NCBI GenBank assembly: GCA_035041965.1
Contig: JAPYMA010000929.1
Location: 1 to 64,000 of the forward strand
DNA: 64,000 nt
Direction: 5' to 3'
DNA from: Anisakis pegreffii
Lineage: Eukaryota; Nematoda; Chromadorea; Rhabditida; Anisakidae
Part shown: positions 1 through 15,474 of the stretch, piece after piece
Layout of the letters: each line of letters begins with the position of its first letter
Position numbering within the stretch: the stretch's first letter is position 1
Program-made: the position numbers and the translations under genes
The notes under the pieces: model-generated
Database searches by the model: none
Told to the model about the DNA's origin: nothing
The model's input: the letters and a program-made list of their open reading frames with translations, nothing else

Positions 1-35
1 TTGCATTTTCTGTCTTATTTTTCGTTCAGTTACGT
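1..35. other. Unpaired left flank of the palindrome
   Basis: These 35 bases lie outside the palindrome and do not match the sequence immediately right of 14981. Positions 32-43 (ACGTAATGCAGT, running 7 bases into the arm end) recur in direct orientation at 15076-15087, about 95 bp beyond the right arm. A second shared word, CTGTCTT, lies upstream in both places. No gene is visible. Confidence 0.6.
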
Positions 36-1765
36 AATGCAGTCAATGGAACTAAAGAGTAAAACTAGTTAAGTGACCGCGGAACTGCGATTTTTAAAAA
101 CTGAACTCAAATGTCTTACTGGATGCGATAATACTGATATTAGAGGACTTAACAAGTGTTTTCTATTCAGATAGAACTAACTGATCGATCCGTTCCAGGA
201 AACTGAGGAAATAGCGGACTACATAACACATTTCACATCGATTTCTGAAAGATGCAAGCTTTTCGAAAAGAAAGCTTGATTGGTCCCGCTGAACTAAAAC
301 AAGCACCATCTGAGGTTCTGAATCAACAAAGTGTTAAATCCTGCAATATTTAATGTTCTCATGTTTCACAGCAGGAGTTGATCATATTTTTCCGTTTTGT
401 GATAGATTCTGAAAATCAACGAGTGATTTAATCTTACAGTATACTTACAAAACAATCCTCAAAACAAATGCTCGTTTCTTAAAAGTAAGACAAAATCGAT
501 TCACGAATGATAACGCTAGCACGTCTGCATCTACTTGTTGCACGAAAAAGTAGCCGAAAACAGCTGAACGAACTCAAACATCTATCTCGAGCATATTTAA
601 AGAAACATTCCATTTTTTCAAATAACCACGCAATGGAAGCTTTCCACACCAAATTTACATGAATGTAAGCTAAATGAAATTAGATGCGCATTTGCAATGC
701 AAATTAGCTCAAAGTTCTTGATTCAGTTTTATTACTCCAAAGCAACAATATCCGTGCAATTTCAATGTATCAGTTTGAGAAGTAATGCAGTTAATCTTTC
801 AATAGCATTGCACATGATGGCATTATCATTGTTCCTGAAAATATTTGATTACGACATAGATATTAAACATTACTTGAAGTTCATTTCTTGTATCCCATCT
901 TCATTTTATTTTCATCGATAGTCAGTGTTGCTTTCATTATTTTTATCGTTATTATTATTATTATTCCCATTAATATCATTATTGTAACAATCACAACTAT
1001 TGTTACTGTTGATAGTTGCCTTATTGTAATTTTCATTATATTATCATTTTCATTGAATTAATTTTAAAAGTTACCATTAGAAAACATATTCCGCTTCGAG
1101 AGTTTGTTTTATTTTTTATAATTGCTTTTAAATAAATATTTTGAACCTCATATCAACCGAATAGAAATTCAACAGCAATTTAACATGAATTACATGAAAT
1201 CTGATTAATTTCACATTCAATGGTTCATTTCAAAATAAACTTTTGTTTTCGAATTGTTCATTTAAAGTATGATAAAAGATGACTATTGGTTTCAAGCGCT
1301 ACTTTTTGATTTAAAAACTGATCAATGAATTCAGTGAGAACACGATATTCATTCAAAAATGCTTTCATTTACCGTTCTATTATCATCAATTTCGAAAATT
1401 TGAACAAAGCAAATAAACAGACATCATGAAAAGTTATTTATATGCATTCAAAATGAAAAACAATGTAACAAAATTCGATTCAGTTGAGCATTGTATGTTT
1501 TATTATCTACAGTCAACATCAAAAGTTCTCGCTACAAGAATTTAACTTAATGAAAAATGAAGAACAGCCGAATGAGCATCATTCAAATTGGAATTTCATT
1601 TCGACAAATTTCCAAATGAGAAATAATCTATGGAATATAACTCATGCATGAATTGGTCAACAGCCACATTCAGAAAGAAAGAGGGAATGCGAGCAACGAG
1701 GTTATTACGATGAACTAAATCAAAACAATAAGAAAAGTTTGTCGCTATCACAGAAACATGAACAG

Positions 1766-4700
1766 TTAAAGAGATGAATGCAATGAAGATGATTTACACG
1801 AGCTATCGTCAATTTGTGCTGTTTCTTCATCGGTTTCGAACAAGTTTGCAACGCTGTGATAAATTTGATTACCACTGTAAGCACTTTGTAGCATGACAAA
1901 CAACAGCAACTTTATAAAACACTATATTTTTGAAAGCTACTTCATAATGTCTCACAGTTGCTCCCAAGGAATTTATTTGCATTACTAATTTTATCGCCCC
2001 ACTTCCATATTATTTAATCCATATCTAACTGAGAGTTCGCGAAAGTACTGAAGATATAGCTCGAGTAAAAACAGTCTACTGTGAGTTACTATTCATAAAT
2101 TTTCTATCTGTCGATGTGAAAATTCGTTCTTTGTACATAATGTAACAGTACTTTCGAGTGAAATTTGTACATAATGAACGGAATAAATGCATTACTTTCG
2201 AAACTGCTTCTAACCCTTGGTGAACTTAATGAAACGTCACGTCCATATTAAACACACCTTTTTGGTTCTTTTCGAAGTCTTTTCAATGTTTTGTTATAAT
2301 CATTTACAGATCGCATTATAATGCCCGTTGTGTCACTGTTATCGATGGGAGTTGATTCCAATTTCAGCGGTAATATCCGTCTTCGAGCGTTTATAAACCT
2401 TAAAATGAACCTACGTTAGCCGCCATTCACCATTACCTCTGTCCTTATTCGATTTTTCAAGTATACACAAACAAACATTTGTGAAGAGCACAGCATCACA
2501 TCAATCCATATATTTATACAATGAAGTCAGAAAAAACAAACGTACCAATTGTTAATCTGAACGACTTGCAGACCAGTTTCTTTCGAAAGCATTGCCTTCT
2601 GATGTTCAGATGGATAGGGGTGCTAAAAACCAATAAATATGGAAGAAAACGACGAGGTCATGATGACAAAATGTTCCATCTTGAAATGTGCGATGAAATT
2701 CAATTAGTTAAAGAAGTGAGAAGATTGTTTATGCATTCTTCACAGATCATCGCTTCAAACACTTACTATCTGACAGTTTCAAAGCCATTCGCACGGACCG
2801 ATAATCAGACTAGAGGCAGCAGTTAAAAGGAAAATAGAAAACGAACGGATGCATTAAGAAATAGCCATGATTTGAGCTTGTCGACGGCTTTGGAAGGCAA
2901 TAAACATTTTCGTTTCGCATCAATGACATCTTCTTCGAACAAAGTTGTTGTCGAGTGAAACTTTGATGTATTATTCTCCGAAATTCGTCGCATAACTTCA
3001 TCATCTTTTTTCCGCTGCAGTACGAATAAACTCAAATAATTCAAAGAATGTGTTATTCCAGTCCACTAACACTACTATTTGAACCATATAGACAGCTCTA
3101 AAACTTCACTTTTTCCTCACTTGAAATGAACTGGCATGCGACTACTACTCGCTCATTTGTAAAGTTAAGTTTATCTTTGATAGTTCTATTTCTTCGCACG
3201 ACAGCTCATCTAGATTTTACGCGACGAATTGCAAAGCACTATTAACCACTGCATTCATTAATATTGTAAACGTGCTCAGCTGAATTTCATTCTATACCAA
3301 ATTTTTACCGTAAATTTTAATATGTTTGAATATATTTCGTGTTGTGATCAGTGCACAAATCAGTCTGTAATTTGCCCACTGTTCAGTCTTCTATCAAAAC
3401 ACAAGAACAATTCAAAAATGAAACCTGAGAAGTATTTGCTTCACTTTCACAATTTGATTTGTTGCCTTCTTCTCTTTTTGAAGCATCACTTATCGAAGTA
3501 CGGACAGAGGAGGCATCCCAAAGATTGAGCGGAATAGAGACCTTCAAAACTGTTCTTGATAATTGAACAAACAACACGTAATCGTTCACGGAAAAATACA
3601 ATAAATACTGCGACTAGCATTCGTGAGAAAAAATACACATTAGCGCACAACTATTGCAGAAATCTAGTGAAAAGGATTTTTAATTGATCAATAAATTATT
3701 TTAATTGAAACATTCAAAAGGATGGGTATATCGAGGCGATCAAATGAAGGATGCAGCAAGTGGTCGCAATAAAGGATTGCAAATAAAGTTGATTGGAAAT
3801 TAAGAAATTAAGTAAACAAACCATTCCGTTGACCGTTGTCAACATAGCGATTGTTCGACTACTCCTCTGAGGTAATGCGGGAATTTTGGAAGTTAACTGA
3901 AGAAAAACGCATAAATTTTTTGTTGGGCTTCACAAGCGCTCGAATTCTCGAGATTATAAGTACCACAATTTTAACCACCTTTCGTTGAACAATTTCTTTC
4001 GCTCTTTTTTCAACGCTGCGGACATCGCTGTCTAATGAGTTTTTTGCCACTCCACAACGACTCATTTTTGCGAGATGATATTTTGCGAAAATTTTTGACG
4101 GTATGTGCTCATTAGACGCATGTTGAACTCATACAATACCAAGAGAAGCAATTTAATTAAGGCAATGAATACTGATTGCCAGTGAAATTTTACTATCAGT
4201 GAAAGTGTTTCACTAAGCGAATGAAGTTCAATTGAAAAGAAACAAATTGGATGCATACTTCAAGTGGTAAATCAGGATTGGTTGATGTTGATGACACCTC
4301 ATCATCACTGTCATCACCAGGACCGATCATCGATTCTTGACTCATTTTCTTTTTCAGCGATTCTATAGGATAAGATTTCAGTGGATAATTCAAAATCAGT
4401 TTTGGCCTAATTTGATTAGACGTGGAGAATAATTACTTTCAGAAATTCTTTCTCTAATCATGACGAGGCATTTCATTTGTTGCCCCAATATTCATTAAAA
4501 AAAGATTGTGAAATGATGGCAATAAGTAATTAATTGATGAAATGTGCACAAGCTTACGAGAATATTTTGATTTAAAATCGTTGCATAGATCAGCCACTTT
4601 TAATAATTCAATGAGGTGAATCCTCAGCATAAGAATCGTATTGATCAACAGGCTATCGATTTCACTGTTCTCAAATAGTGCGCATTCACGGCTTGCAGAT

Positions 4701-5910
4701 ATCTCGTTGATCATCTAACGCAGAAAAATTAGTTATGAGTTGGCTTTGAGATGAAAATTGCCTGGCAATTTACTTCGATCCGTTTAAAACGGTCATTGTT
4801 TAACGGATACAACCTTACACATGCAGAGCCAGAAAAACATTTTGCATCAATAAGAAATTAAACATTTACCTGTATAACGTCGTGCATTGCAAATGCATCT
4901 GCTGACATACTCCACGTAGCTGCTTCACATTTCTTTAACATGAGCTGAAAACAAGTATGTCCTCATATTTTTGCATAACTTTCAAACATTCATTCAAATA
5001 CAGACTTTCATAACATAACTAACAGCAGATGTTATTTGCAAGTGAGTAAAATTCTGAATATATGACCGATGTGACTTTGAACATTTATCGAATTCAGGTG
5101 AAGTTGAACAAGGAATTTTACTCAAAATGATTTGATGAAATTACATGTATACCTATGATTCACTGCTGTTCTATGGTTCTTGATGTAAGCTCACCACGAT
5201 AGATGATAGAAATATCACATGTCCTCATGAATTTCATTTGCAGACGGTTTCAACGTTGCCTTCATGATCCGTTGCCTTTTATCATTTTATCGCGAAAGAT
5301 AAGTCAAAAAATTACATCAAAAATTTCGAATCATGGCTATATCAGCATCTTCTCTCTTTCACTCCTCACGCTAATTACTTTACGCACGTGAATAGCTCAC
5401 ATGCACAAAGCAGTTGTTCATTATGAATCGTCTTGAAACGCTTCACTCAACAAATGCTTGAAAAGGCACATTCGTATTGCAAATATCTATCACAACTGTA
5501 CGTATTCTAGACGAATCGTTTAATGAACTCATCTAGAGTACTTTCAAATTAATTACATCGGTCTAATTTTTCCAACTCATCACTGCATAAGATTGAGGCT
5601 CACCTCTAACAATGGAAATAGAAAATGCTGCTTTATCGTTGATACATCATCTTCACGTTTAGCATTTTTTACATCCAAATTCTTTGGGCTGACGGCATTT
5701 TCGGCATCAGATTGATCATGTTCCCTCAAACAAACAACAGCTTATCATTCAAACCAACTAAAGCTATTTTTACGAAAGTTTGGCGGATACTAATCAAAGT
5801 CCAAGATTAAAAAACACTCAAATCACTGTGTTATTAGCTAGTTAGAACTTCTCCTGAATGCTTGCAAGGCCGGAGTGAATATCGTATGATAAGCTCTTGG
5901 GATACATCAT
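1766..5910 (-). CDS. MEIS/PKNOX-class TALE homeodomain protein, left palindrome copy
   Basis: Mirror image of the gene at 9107-13251, with identical exons. Read on the minus strand they are 5910-5849, 5724-5604, 4944-4870, 4714-4558, 4362-4259, 3541-3425, 3014-2847, 2622-2546, 2398-2258 and 1874-1766. The product is the same 376-aa protein, with an N-terminal MEIS (PBC-interacting) domain and a C-terminal TALE homeodomain containing HPYPSE and WFINARRR. Its 5' end faces the palindrome centre, so the two copies are divergent, with about 3.2 kb between start codons. No difference that would mark it as a pseudogene was seen. If the palindrome is an assembly artefact, this copy does not exist as a separate locus. 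Confidence 0.85.
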
Positions 5911-7715
<1,805 letters not shown>

Positions 7716-9106
7716 TCAGCAAGGGACGATAACTGCTTTTATGAACACTCTCTTTAAATACTCAATTTTATTGTCTTAACCTCTACGCATACGATTATCG
7801 ACTAATTCAACAACACTTCATTTCTTTCGTTCTCAACTTACTTTCAATTCAATTTGCTTTTTCATCTACAGTCTCGAAATAGTTGTAAACGTTGCTGCAT
7901 TCTTAAGTTATGTGGATGATACAAGTTATCGAATTACTTCATCAAATCTGATTGTCGTTTCATTTGATTAAATGCCTATTATTTCTTGCAGTAGTTCATG
8001 CTAATTTCTGCGAGCAGTGTGCACGTCATTTCAGAGTTATAAACCAGAATGGTTTCAGGATCTCATATGCAATCGATGAAATATTATAGATACTTTCATA
8101 GGGGCTTCTGTTGAAGCCCAGAAGTTTCGACAAACAGTTAATCTATTCTAGAGGTATGAAAAGGAATTGAAATGTAAATTCTGGATCTAGAAAAACAGAC
8201 TGAGAATAGCTGAAATATTTCATGTGAATATGCAGTTCCTTTGTCCTGTTGAAAAGAAACAAAATCAAGAGAAGAAGGAAAACTGGAAATGAAAGCTGAT
8301 TCTTTTTGCACTATGACAGAAAAAATTCATCAGAATGTACCCATGTCAGTGTCCAAGTTGTGCATATCTTCAAGCATCATGAAAGTTATCAACATTTCGT
8401 TTATTAATGACCAATTTTTATTCCTTCATGGAAAGTGAATCAGCTCTAAGGATGTTTGTTCTGCCGGCGATACTCATATTGTGCTCACCAGCAATAAGTT
8501 TTCAGTTATATGTTGTATTGCTCAAGCGTTGAACTCCAGCTAACACATACTTAAGCATTCGCACTCATTTCTTCTAACTCTCAAAAATCTACTAAAATTC
8601 TCTGATTAATTCTACCATTTCTTTTCACACTCGAATATGATGAGCAATCAATTTGAAGGGTTTCATTTGCAGAAAGCAATGTTTTCGAATGAATCAATCG
8701 AATGCCATCGAGATGAACACTCCCAAAACGAATGCTCGAGTTCAAAGTAAACTTCATATTTCCTTTTCATCCACACTATAATCATAAAGACAAGATGCAA
8801 GCAGCAATAAGCGGCTATTTTATGACGTGTGTGTTCTAAGAAACTCAAAGTTTTTAGTTCTCGTGCTTGGAGTGTTTCAATTTTAGTTACATAAAGTGAT
8901 ATTCATTCATTAGAATTGATTTAAAAAATTATTTCCATAGATAGAATGTTTGTTTCGCTGTATACTTTAAGAAAATAAACTGTTTAATTTTTCATCCAGT
9001 GCATGTTGCGTTTATGCAGTGCTAACCATGTTGAAAAACATTCTAACACCAGCGAGAAAGATATAGTTATCAGGATTTACCGCGAGACGAATTGTGCTGT
9101 TTTAAG

Positions 9107-12100
9107 ATGATGTATCCCAAGAGCTTATCATACGATATTCACTCCGGCCTTGCAAGCATTCAGGAGAAGTTCTAACTAGCTAATAACACAGTGATTTGAG
9201 TGTTTTTTAATCTTGGACTTTGATTAGTATCCGCCAAACTTTCGTAAAAATAGCTTTAGTTGGTTTGAATGATAAGCTGTTGTTTGTTTGAGGGAACATG
9301 ATCAATCTGATGCCGAAAATGCCGTCAGCCCAAAGAATTTGGATGTAAAAAATGCTAAACGTGAAGATGATGTATCAACGATAAAGCAGCATTTTCTATT
9401 TCCATTGTTAGAGGTGAGCCTCAATCTTATGCAGTGATGAGTTGGAAAAATTAGACCGATGTAATTAATTTGAAAGTACTCTAGATGAGTTCATTAAACG
9501 ATTCGTCTAGAATACGTACAGTTGTGATAGATATTTGCAATACGAATGTGCCTTTTCAAGCATTTGTTGAGTGAAGCGTTTCAAGACGATTCATAATGAA
9601 CAACTGCTTTGTGCATGTGAGCTATTCACGTGCGTAAAGTAATTAGCGTGAGGAGTGAAAGAGAGAAGATGCTGATATAGCCATGATTCGAAATTTTTGA
9701 TGTAATTTTTTGACTTATCTTTCGCGATAAAATGATAAAAGGCAACGGATCATGAAGGCAACGTTGAAACCGTCTGCAAATGAAATTCATGAGGACATGT
9801 GATATTTCTATCATCTATCGTGGTGAGCTTACATCAAGAACCATAGAACAGCAGTGAATCATAGGTATACATGTAATTTCATCAAATCATTTTGAGTAAA
9901 ATTCCTTGTTCAACTTCACCTGAATTCGATAAATGTTCAAAGTCACATCGGTCATATATTCAGAATTTTACTCACTTGCAAATAACATCTGCTGTTAGTT
10001 ATGTTATGAAAGTCTGTATTTGAATGAATGTTTGAAAGTTATGCAAAAATATGAGGACATACTTGTTTTCAGCTCATGTTAAAGAAATGTGAAGCAGCTA
10101 CGTGGAGTATGTCAGCAGATGCATTTGCAATGCACGACGTTATACAGGTAAATGTTTAATTTCTTATTGATGCAAAATGTTTTTCTGGCTCTGCATGTGT
10201 AAGGTTGTATCCGTTAAACAATGACCGTTTTAAACGGATCGAAGTAAATTGCCAGGCAATTTTCATCTCAAAGCCAACTCATAACTAATTTTTCTGCGTT
10301 AGATGATCAACGAGATATCTGCAAGCCGTGAATGCGCACTATTTGAGAACAGTGAAATCGATAGCCTGTTGATCAATACGATTCTTATGCTGAGGATTCA
10401 CCTCATTGAATTATTAAAAGTGGCTGATCTATGCAACGATTTTAAATCAAAATATTCTCGTAAGCTTGTGCACATTTCATCAATTAATTACTTATTGCCA
10501 TCATTTCACAATCTTTTTTTAATGAATATTGGGGCAACAAATGAAATGCCTCGTCATGATTAGAGAAAGAATTTCTGAAAGTAATTATTCTCCACGTCTA
10601 ATCAAATTAGGCCAAAACTGATTTTGAATTATCCACTGAAATCTTATCCTATAGAATCGCTGAAAAAGAAAATGAGTCAAGAATCGATGATCGGTCCTGG
10701 TGATGACAGTGATGATGAGGTGTCATCAACATCAACCAATCCTGATTTACCACTTGAAGTATGCATCCAATTTGTTTCTTTTCAATTGAACTTCATTCGC
10801 TTAGTGAAACACTTTCACTGATAGTAAAATTTCACTGGCAATCAGTATTCATTGCCTTAATTAAATTGCTTCTCTTGGTATTGTATGAGTTCAACATGCG
10901 TCTAATGAGCACATACCGTCAAAAATTTTCGCAAAATATCATCTCGCAAAAATGAGTCGTTGTGGAGTGGCAAAAAACTCATTAGACAGCGATGTCCGCA
11001 GCGTTGAAAAAAGAGCGAAAGAAATTGTTCAACGAAAGGTGGTTAAAATTGTGGTACTTATAATCTCGAGAATTCGAGCGCTTGTGAAGCCCAACAAAAA
11101 ATTTATGCGTTTTTCTTCAGTTAACTTCCAAAATTCCCGCATTACCTCAGAGGAGTAGTCGAACAATCGCTATGTTGACAACGGTCAACGGAATGGTTTG
11201 TTTACTTAATTTCTTAATTTCCAATCAACTTTATTTGCAATCCTTTATTGCGACCACTTGCTGCATCCTTCATTTGATCGCCTCGATATACCCATCCTTT
11301 TGAATGTTTCAATTAAAATAATTTATTGATCAATTAAAAATCCTTTTCACTAGATTTCTGCAATAGTTGTGCGCTAATGTGTATTTTTTCTCACGAATGC
11401 TAGTCGCAGTATTTATTGTATTTTTCCGTGAACGATTACGTGTTGTTTGTTCAATTATCAAGAACAGTTTTGAAGGTCTCTATTCCGCTCAATCTTTGGG
11501 ATGCCTCCTCTGTCCGTACTTCGATAAGTGATGCTTCAAAAAGAGAAGAAGGCAACAAATCAAATTGTGAAAGTGAAGCAAATACTTCTCAGGTTTCATT
11601 TTTGAATTGTTCTTGTGTTTTGATAGAAGACTGAACAGTGGGCAAATTACAGACTGATTTGTGCACTGATCACAACACGAAATATATTCAAACATATTAA
11701 AATTTACGGTAAAAATTTGGTATAGAATGAAATTCAGCTGAGCACGTTTACAATATTAATGAATGCAGTGGTTAATAGTGCTTTGCAATTCGTCGCGTAA
11801 AATCTAGATGAGCTGTCGTGCGAAGAAATAGAACTATCAAAGATAAACTTAACTTTACAAATGAGCGAGTAGTAGTCGCATGCCAGTTCATTTCAAGTGA
11901 GGAAAAAGTGAAGTTTTAGAGCTGTCTATATGGTTCAAATAGTAGTGTTAGTGGACTGGAATAACACATTCTTTGAATTATTTGAGTTTATTCGTACTGC
12001 AGCGGAAAAAAGATGATGAAGTTATGCGACGAATTTCGGAGAATAATACATCAAAGTTTCACTCGACAACAACTTTGTTCGAAGAAGATGTCATTGATGC

Positions 12101-13251
12101 GAAACGAAAATGTTTATTGCCTTCCAAAGCCGTCGACAAGCTCAAATCATGGCTATTTCTTAATGCATCCGTTCGTTTTCTATTTTCCTTTTAACTGCTG
12201 CCTCTAGTCTGATTATCGGTCCGTGCGAATGGCTTTGAAACTGTCAGATAGTAAGTGTTTGAAGCGATGATCTGTGAAGAATGCATAAACAATCTTCTCA
12301 CTTCTTTAACTAATTGAATTTCATCGCACATTTCAAGATGGAACATTTTGTCATCATGACCTCGTCGTTTTCTTCCATATTTATTGGTTTTTAGCACCCC
12401 TATCCATCTGAACATCAGAAGGCAATGCTTTCGAAAGAAACTGGTCTGCAAGTCGTTCAGATTAACAATTGGTACGTTTGTTTTTTCTGACTTCATTGTA
12501 TAAATATATGGATTGATGTGATGCTGTGCTCTTCACAAATGTTTGTTTGTGTATACTTGAAAAATCGAATAAGGACAGAGGTAATGGTGAATGGCGGCTA
12601 ACGTAGGTTCATTTTAAGGTTTATAAACGCTCGAAGACGGATATTACCGCTGAAATTGGAATCAACTCCCATCGATAACAGTGACACAACGGGCATTATA
12701 ATGCGATCTGTAAATGATTATAACAAAACATTGAAAAGACTTCGAAAAGAACCAAAAAGGTGTGTTTAATATGGACGTGACGTTTCATTAAGTTCACCAA
12801 GGGTTAGAAGCAGTTTCGAAAGTAATGCATTTATTCCGTTCATTATGTACAAATTTCACTCGAAAGTACTGTTACATTATGTACAAAGAACGAATTTTCA
12901 CATCGACAGATAGAAAATTTATGAATAGTAACTCACAGTAGACTGTTTTTACTCGAGCTATATCTTCAGTACTTTCGCGAACTCTCAGTTAGATATGGAT
13001 TAAATAATATGGAAGTGGGGCGATAAAATTAGTAATGCAAATAAATTCCTTGGGAGCAACTGTGAGACATTATGAAGTAGCTTTCAAAAATATAGTGTTT
13101 TATAAAGTTGCTGTTGTTTGTCATGCTACAAAGTGCTTACAGTGGTAATCAAATTTATCACAGCGTTGCAAACTTGTTCGAAACCGATGAAGAAACAGCA
13201 CAAATTGACGATAGCTCGTGTAAATCATCTTCATTGCATTCATCTCTTTAA
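9107..13251 (+). CDS. MEIS/PKNOX-class TALE homeodomain transcription factor (UNC-62/PSA-3-like), right palindrome copy
   Basis: Ten exons: 9107-9168, 9293-9413, 10073-10147, 10303-10459, 10655-10758, 11476-11592, 12003-12170, 12395-12471, 12619-12759, 13143-13251. All phases close, giving 376 aa. The N-terminal MEIS domain spans about residues 51-150: [18 protein letters not shown], then [20 protein letters not shown] and KVADLCNDF, the helices by which MEIS/PKNOX proteins bind PBX partners. An acidic/Ser linker follows. The homeodomain is at about 246-305, with the three-residue-loop signature SHPYPSE and recognition helix INNWFINARRR; the Trp codon is split by an intron. The start was chosen at ATG 9107, which follows a TTTTAAG acceptor. 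An open frame runs back to 9050 (RERYSYQDLPRDELCC), so a further 5' exon is possible. Family knowledge: such proteins act with PBX in the nucleus. The homeodomain is divergent from canonical MEIS, so orthology to unc-62 versus psa-3 is unsettled. Confidence 0.92.
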
Positions 13252-14981
13252 CTGTTCATGTTTCTGTGATAGCGACAAACTTTTCTTATTGTTTTGATTT
13301 AGTTCATCGTAATAACCTCGTTGCTCGCATTCCCTCTTTCTTTCTGAATGTGGCTGTTGACCAATTCATGCATGAGTTATATTCCATAGATTATTTCTCA
13401 TTTGGAAATTTGTCGAAATGAAATTCCAATTTGAATGATGCTCATTCGGCTGTTCTTCATTTTTCATTAAGTTAAATTCTTGTAGCGAGAACTTTTGATG
13501 TTGACTGTAGATAATAAAACATACAATGCTCAACTGAATCGAATTTTGTTACATTGTTTTTCATTTTGAATGCATATAAATAACTTTTCATGATGTCTGT
13601 TTATTTGCTTTGTTCAAATTTTCGAAATTGATGATAATAGAACGGTAAATGAAAGCATTTTTGAATGAATATCGTGTTCTCACTGAATTCATTGATCAGT
13701 TTTTAAATCAAAAAGTAGCGCTTGAAACCAATAGTCATCTTTTATCATACTTTAAATGAACAATTCGAAAACAAAAGTTTATTTTGAAATGAACCATTGA
13801 ATGTGAAATTAATCAGATTTCATGTAATTCATGTTAAATTGCTGTTGAATTTCTATTCGGTTGATATGAGGTTCAAAATATTTATTTAAAAGCAATTATA
13901 AAAAATAAAACAAACTCTCGAAGCGGAATATGTTTTCTAATGGTAACTTTTAAAATTAATTCAATGAAAATGATAATATAATGAAAATTACAATAAGGCA
14001 ACTATCAACAGTAACAATAGTTGTGATTGTTACAATAATGATATTAATGGGAATAATAATAATAATAACGATAAAAATAATGAAAGCAACACTGACTATC
14101 GATGAAAATAAAATGAAGATGGGATACAAGAAATGAACTTCAAGTAATGTTTAATATCTATGTCGTAATCAAATATTTTCAGGAACAATGATAATGCCAT
14201 CATGTGCAATGCTATTGAAAGATTAACTGCATTACTTCTCAAACTGATACATTGAAATTGCACGGATATTGTTGCTTTGGAGTAATAAAACTGAATCAAG
14301 AACTTTGAGCTAATTTGCATTGCAAATGCGCATCTAATTTCATTTAGCTTACATTCATGTAAATTTGGTGTGGAAAGCTTCCATTGCGTGGTTATTTGAA
14401 AAAATGGAATGTTTCTTTAAATATGCTCGAGATAGATGTTTGAGTTCGTTCAGCTGTTTTCGGCTACTTTTTCGTGCAACAAGTAGATGCAGACGTGCTA
14501 GCGTTATCATTCGTGAATCGATTTTGTCTTACTTTTAAGAAACGAGCATTTGTTTTGAGGATTGTTTTGTAAGTATACTGTAAGATTAAATCACTCGTTG
14601 ATTTTCAGAATCTATCACAAAACGGAAAAATATGATCAACTCCTGCTGTGAAACATGAGAACATTAAATATTGCAGGATTTAACACTTTGTTGATTCAGA
14701 ACCTCAGATGGTGCTTGTTTTAGTTCAGCGGGACCAATCAAGCTTTCTTTTCGAAAAGCTTGCATCTTTCAGAAATCGATGTGAAATGTGTTATGTAGTC
14801 CGCTATTTCCTCAGTTTCCTGGAACGGATCGATCAGTTAGTTCTATCTGAATAGAAAACACTTGTTAAGTCCTCTAATATCAGTATTATCGCATCCAGTA
14901 AGACATTTGAGTTCAGTTTTTAAAAATCGCAGTTCCGCGGTCACTTAACTAGTTTTACTCTTTAGTTCCATTGACTGCATT
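13252..14981. other. Right-arm 3' flank, no gene seen
   Basis: Sequence between the homeobox stop and the arm end, mirrored at 36-1765. AT-rich, with a short ATT/TTA-rich microsatellite-like patch near 14045-14085. No exon with supported splice sites was found. Confidence 0.4.
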
Positions 14982-15474
14982 GCGGTATATCGAATCGGGA
15001 CGCTATGCATAAAAAATATCGCAAATGTTGAACGAAAACAAAAACTTCATTCACTTGCTGCTGTCTTGTCTAATAACGTAATGCAGTAATTCAGCACTGT
15101 CGTGGATTGAGATTCGTAGAGTGGAATTTTCATCAAATGAAAAATCCACAATCGATGTAATCACGATACCTGTTTAATTGCATCACGTGAAACTGGTTCG
15201 GCGTTTCCTTGCACGGATTCATCCACTTCATTTGTTTCTTTCTTCTCATTCTTTACCTAAAAGTGTTTTACTTATATACCCACTCAAGCGTCGAATTCAC
15301 TTCAGCAAAATCATACGCTGTGTGCACCACTCATATTTCACCGTCTTAAGGAATTATCTTTGCTTCTCGTTTCATCCAATTGCCACAAGTCAATCCATCG
15401 AGTGCACATATGACTATTGAGAAGGTTATTTTTCCAGCATTTATCTAATGAGAAAATCACACAATTTAAGTGGC
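14982..15474. other. Spacer right of the palindrome, no gene seen
   Basis: Unique sequence between the right arm end and the stop of the minus-strand 669-aa gene, and probably that gene's 3' UTR. It contains the ACGTAATGCAGT word at 15076-15087 shared with the left palindrome flank. Frames here (for example 15178-15420 plus) have no supporting signals. Confidence 0.4.

Noticed and set aside
10952..11158. Frame [15 protein letters not shown]... inside the homeobox gene
   Set aside because: It lies between two in-phase exons, has no acceptor before it, and no match to MEIS proteins was recognised. At best it is an alternative exon.
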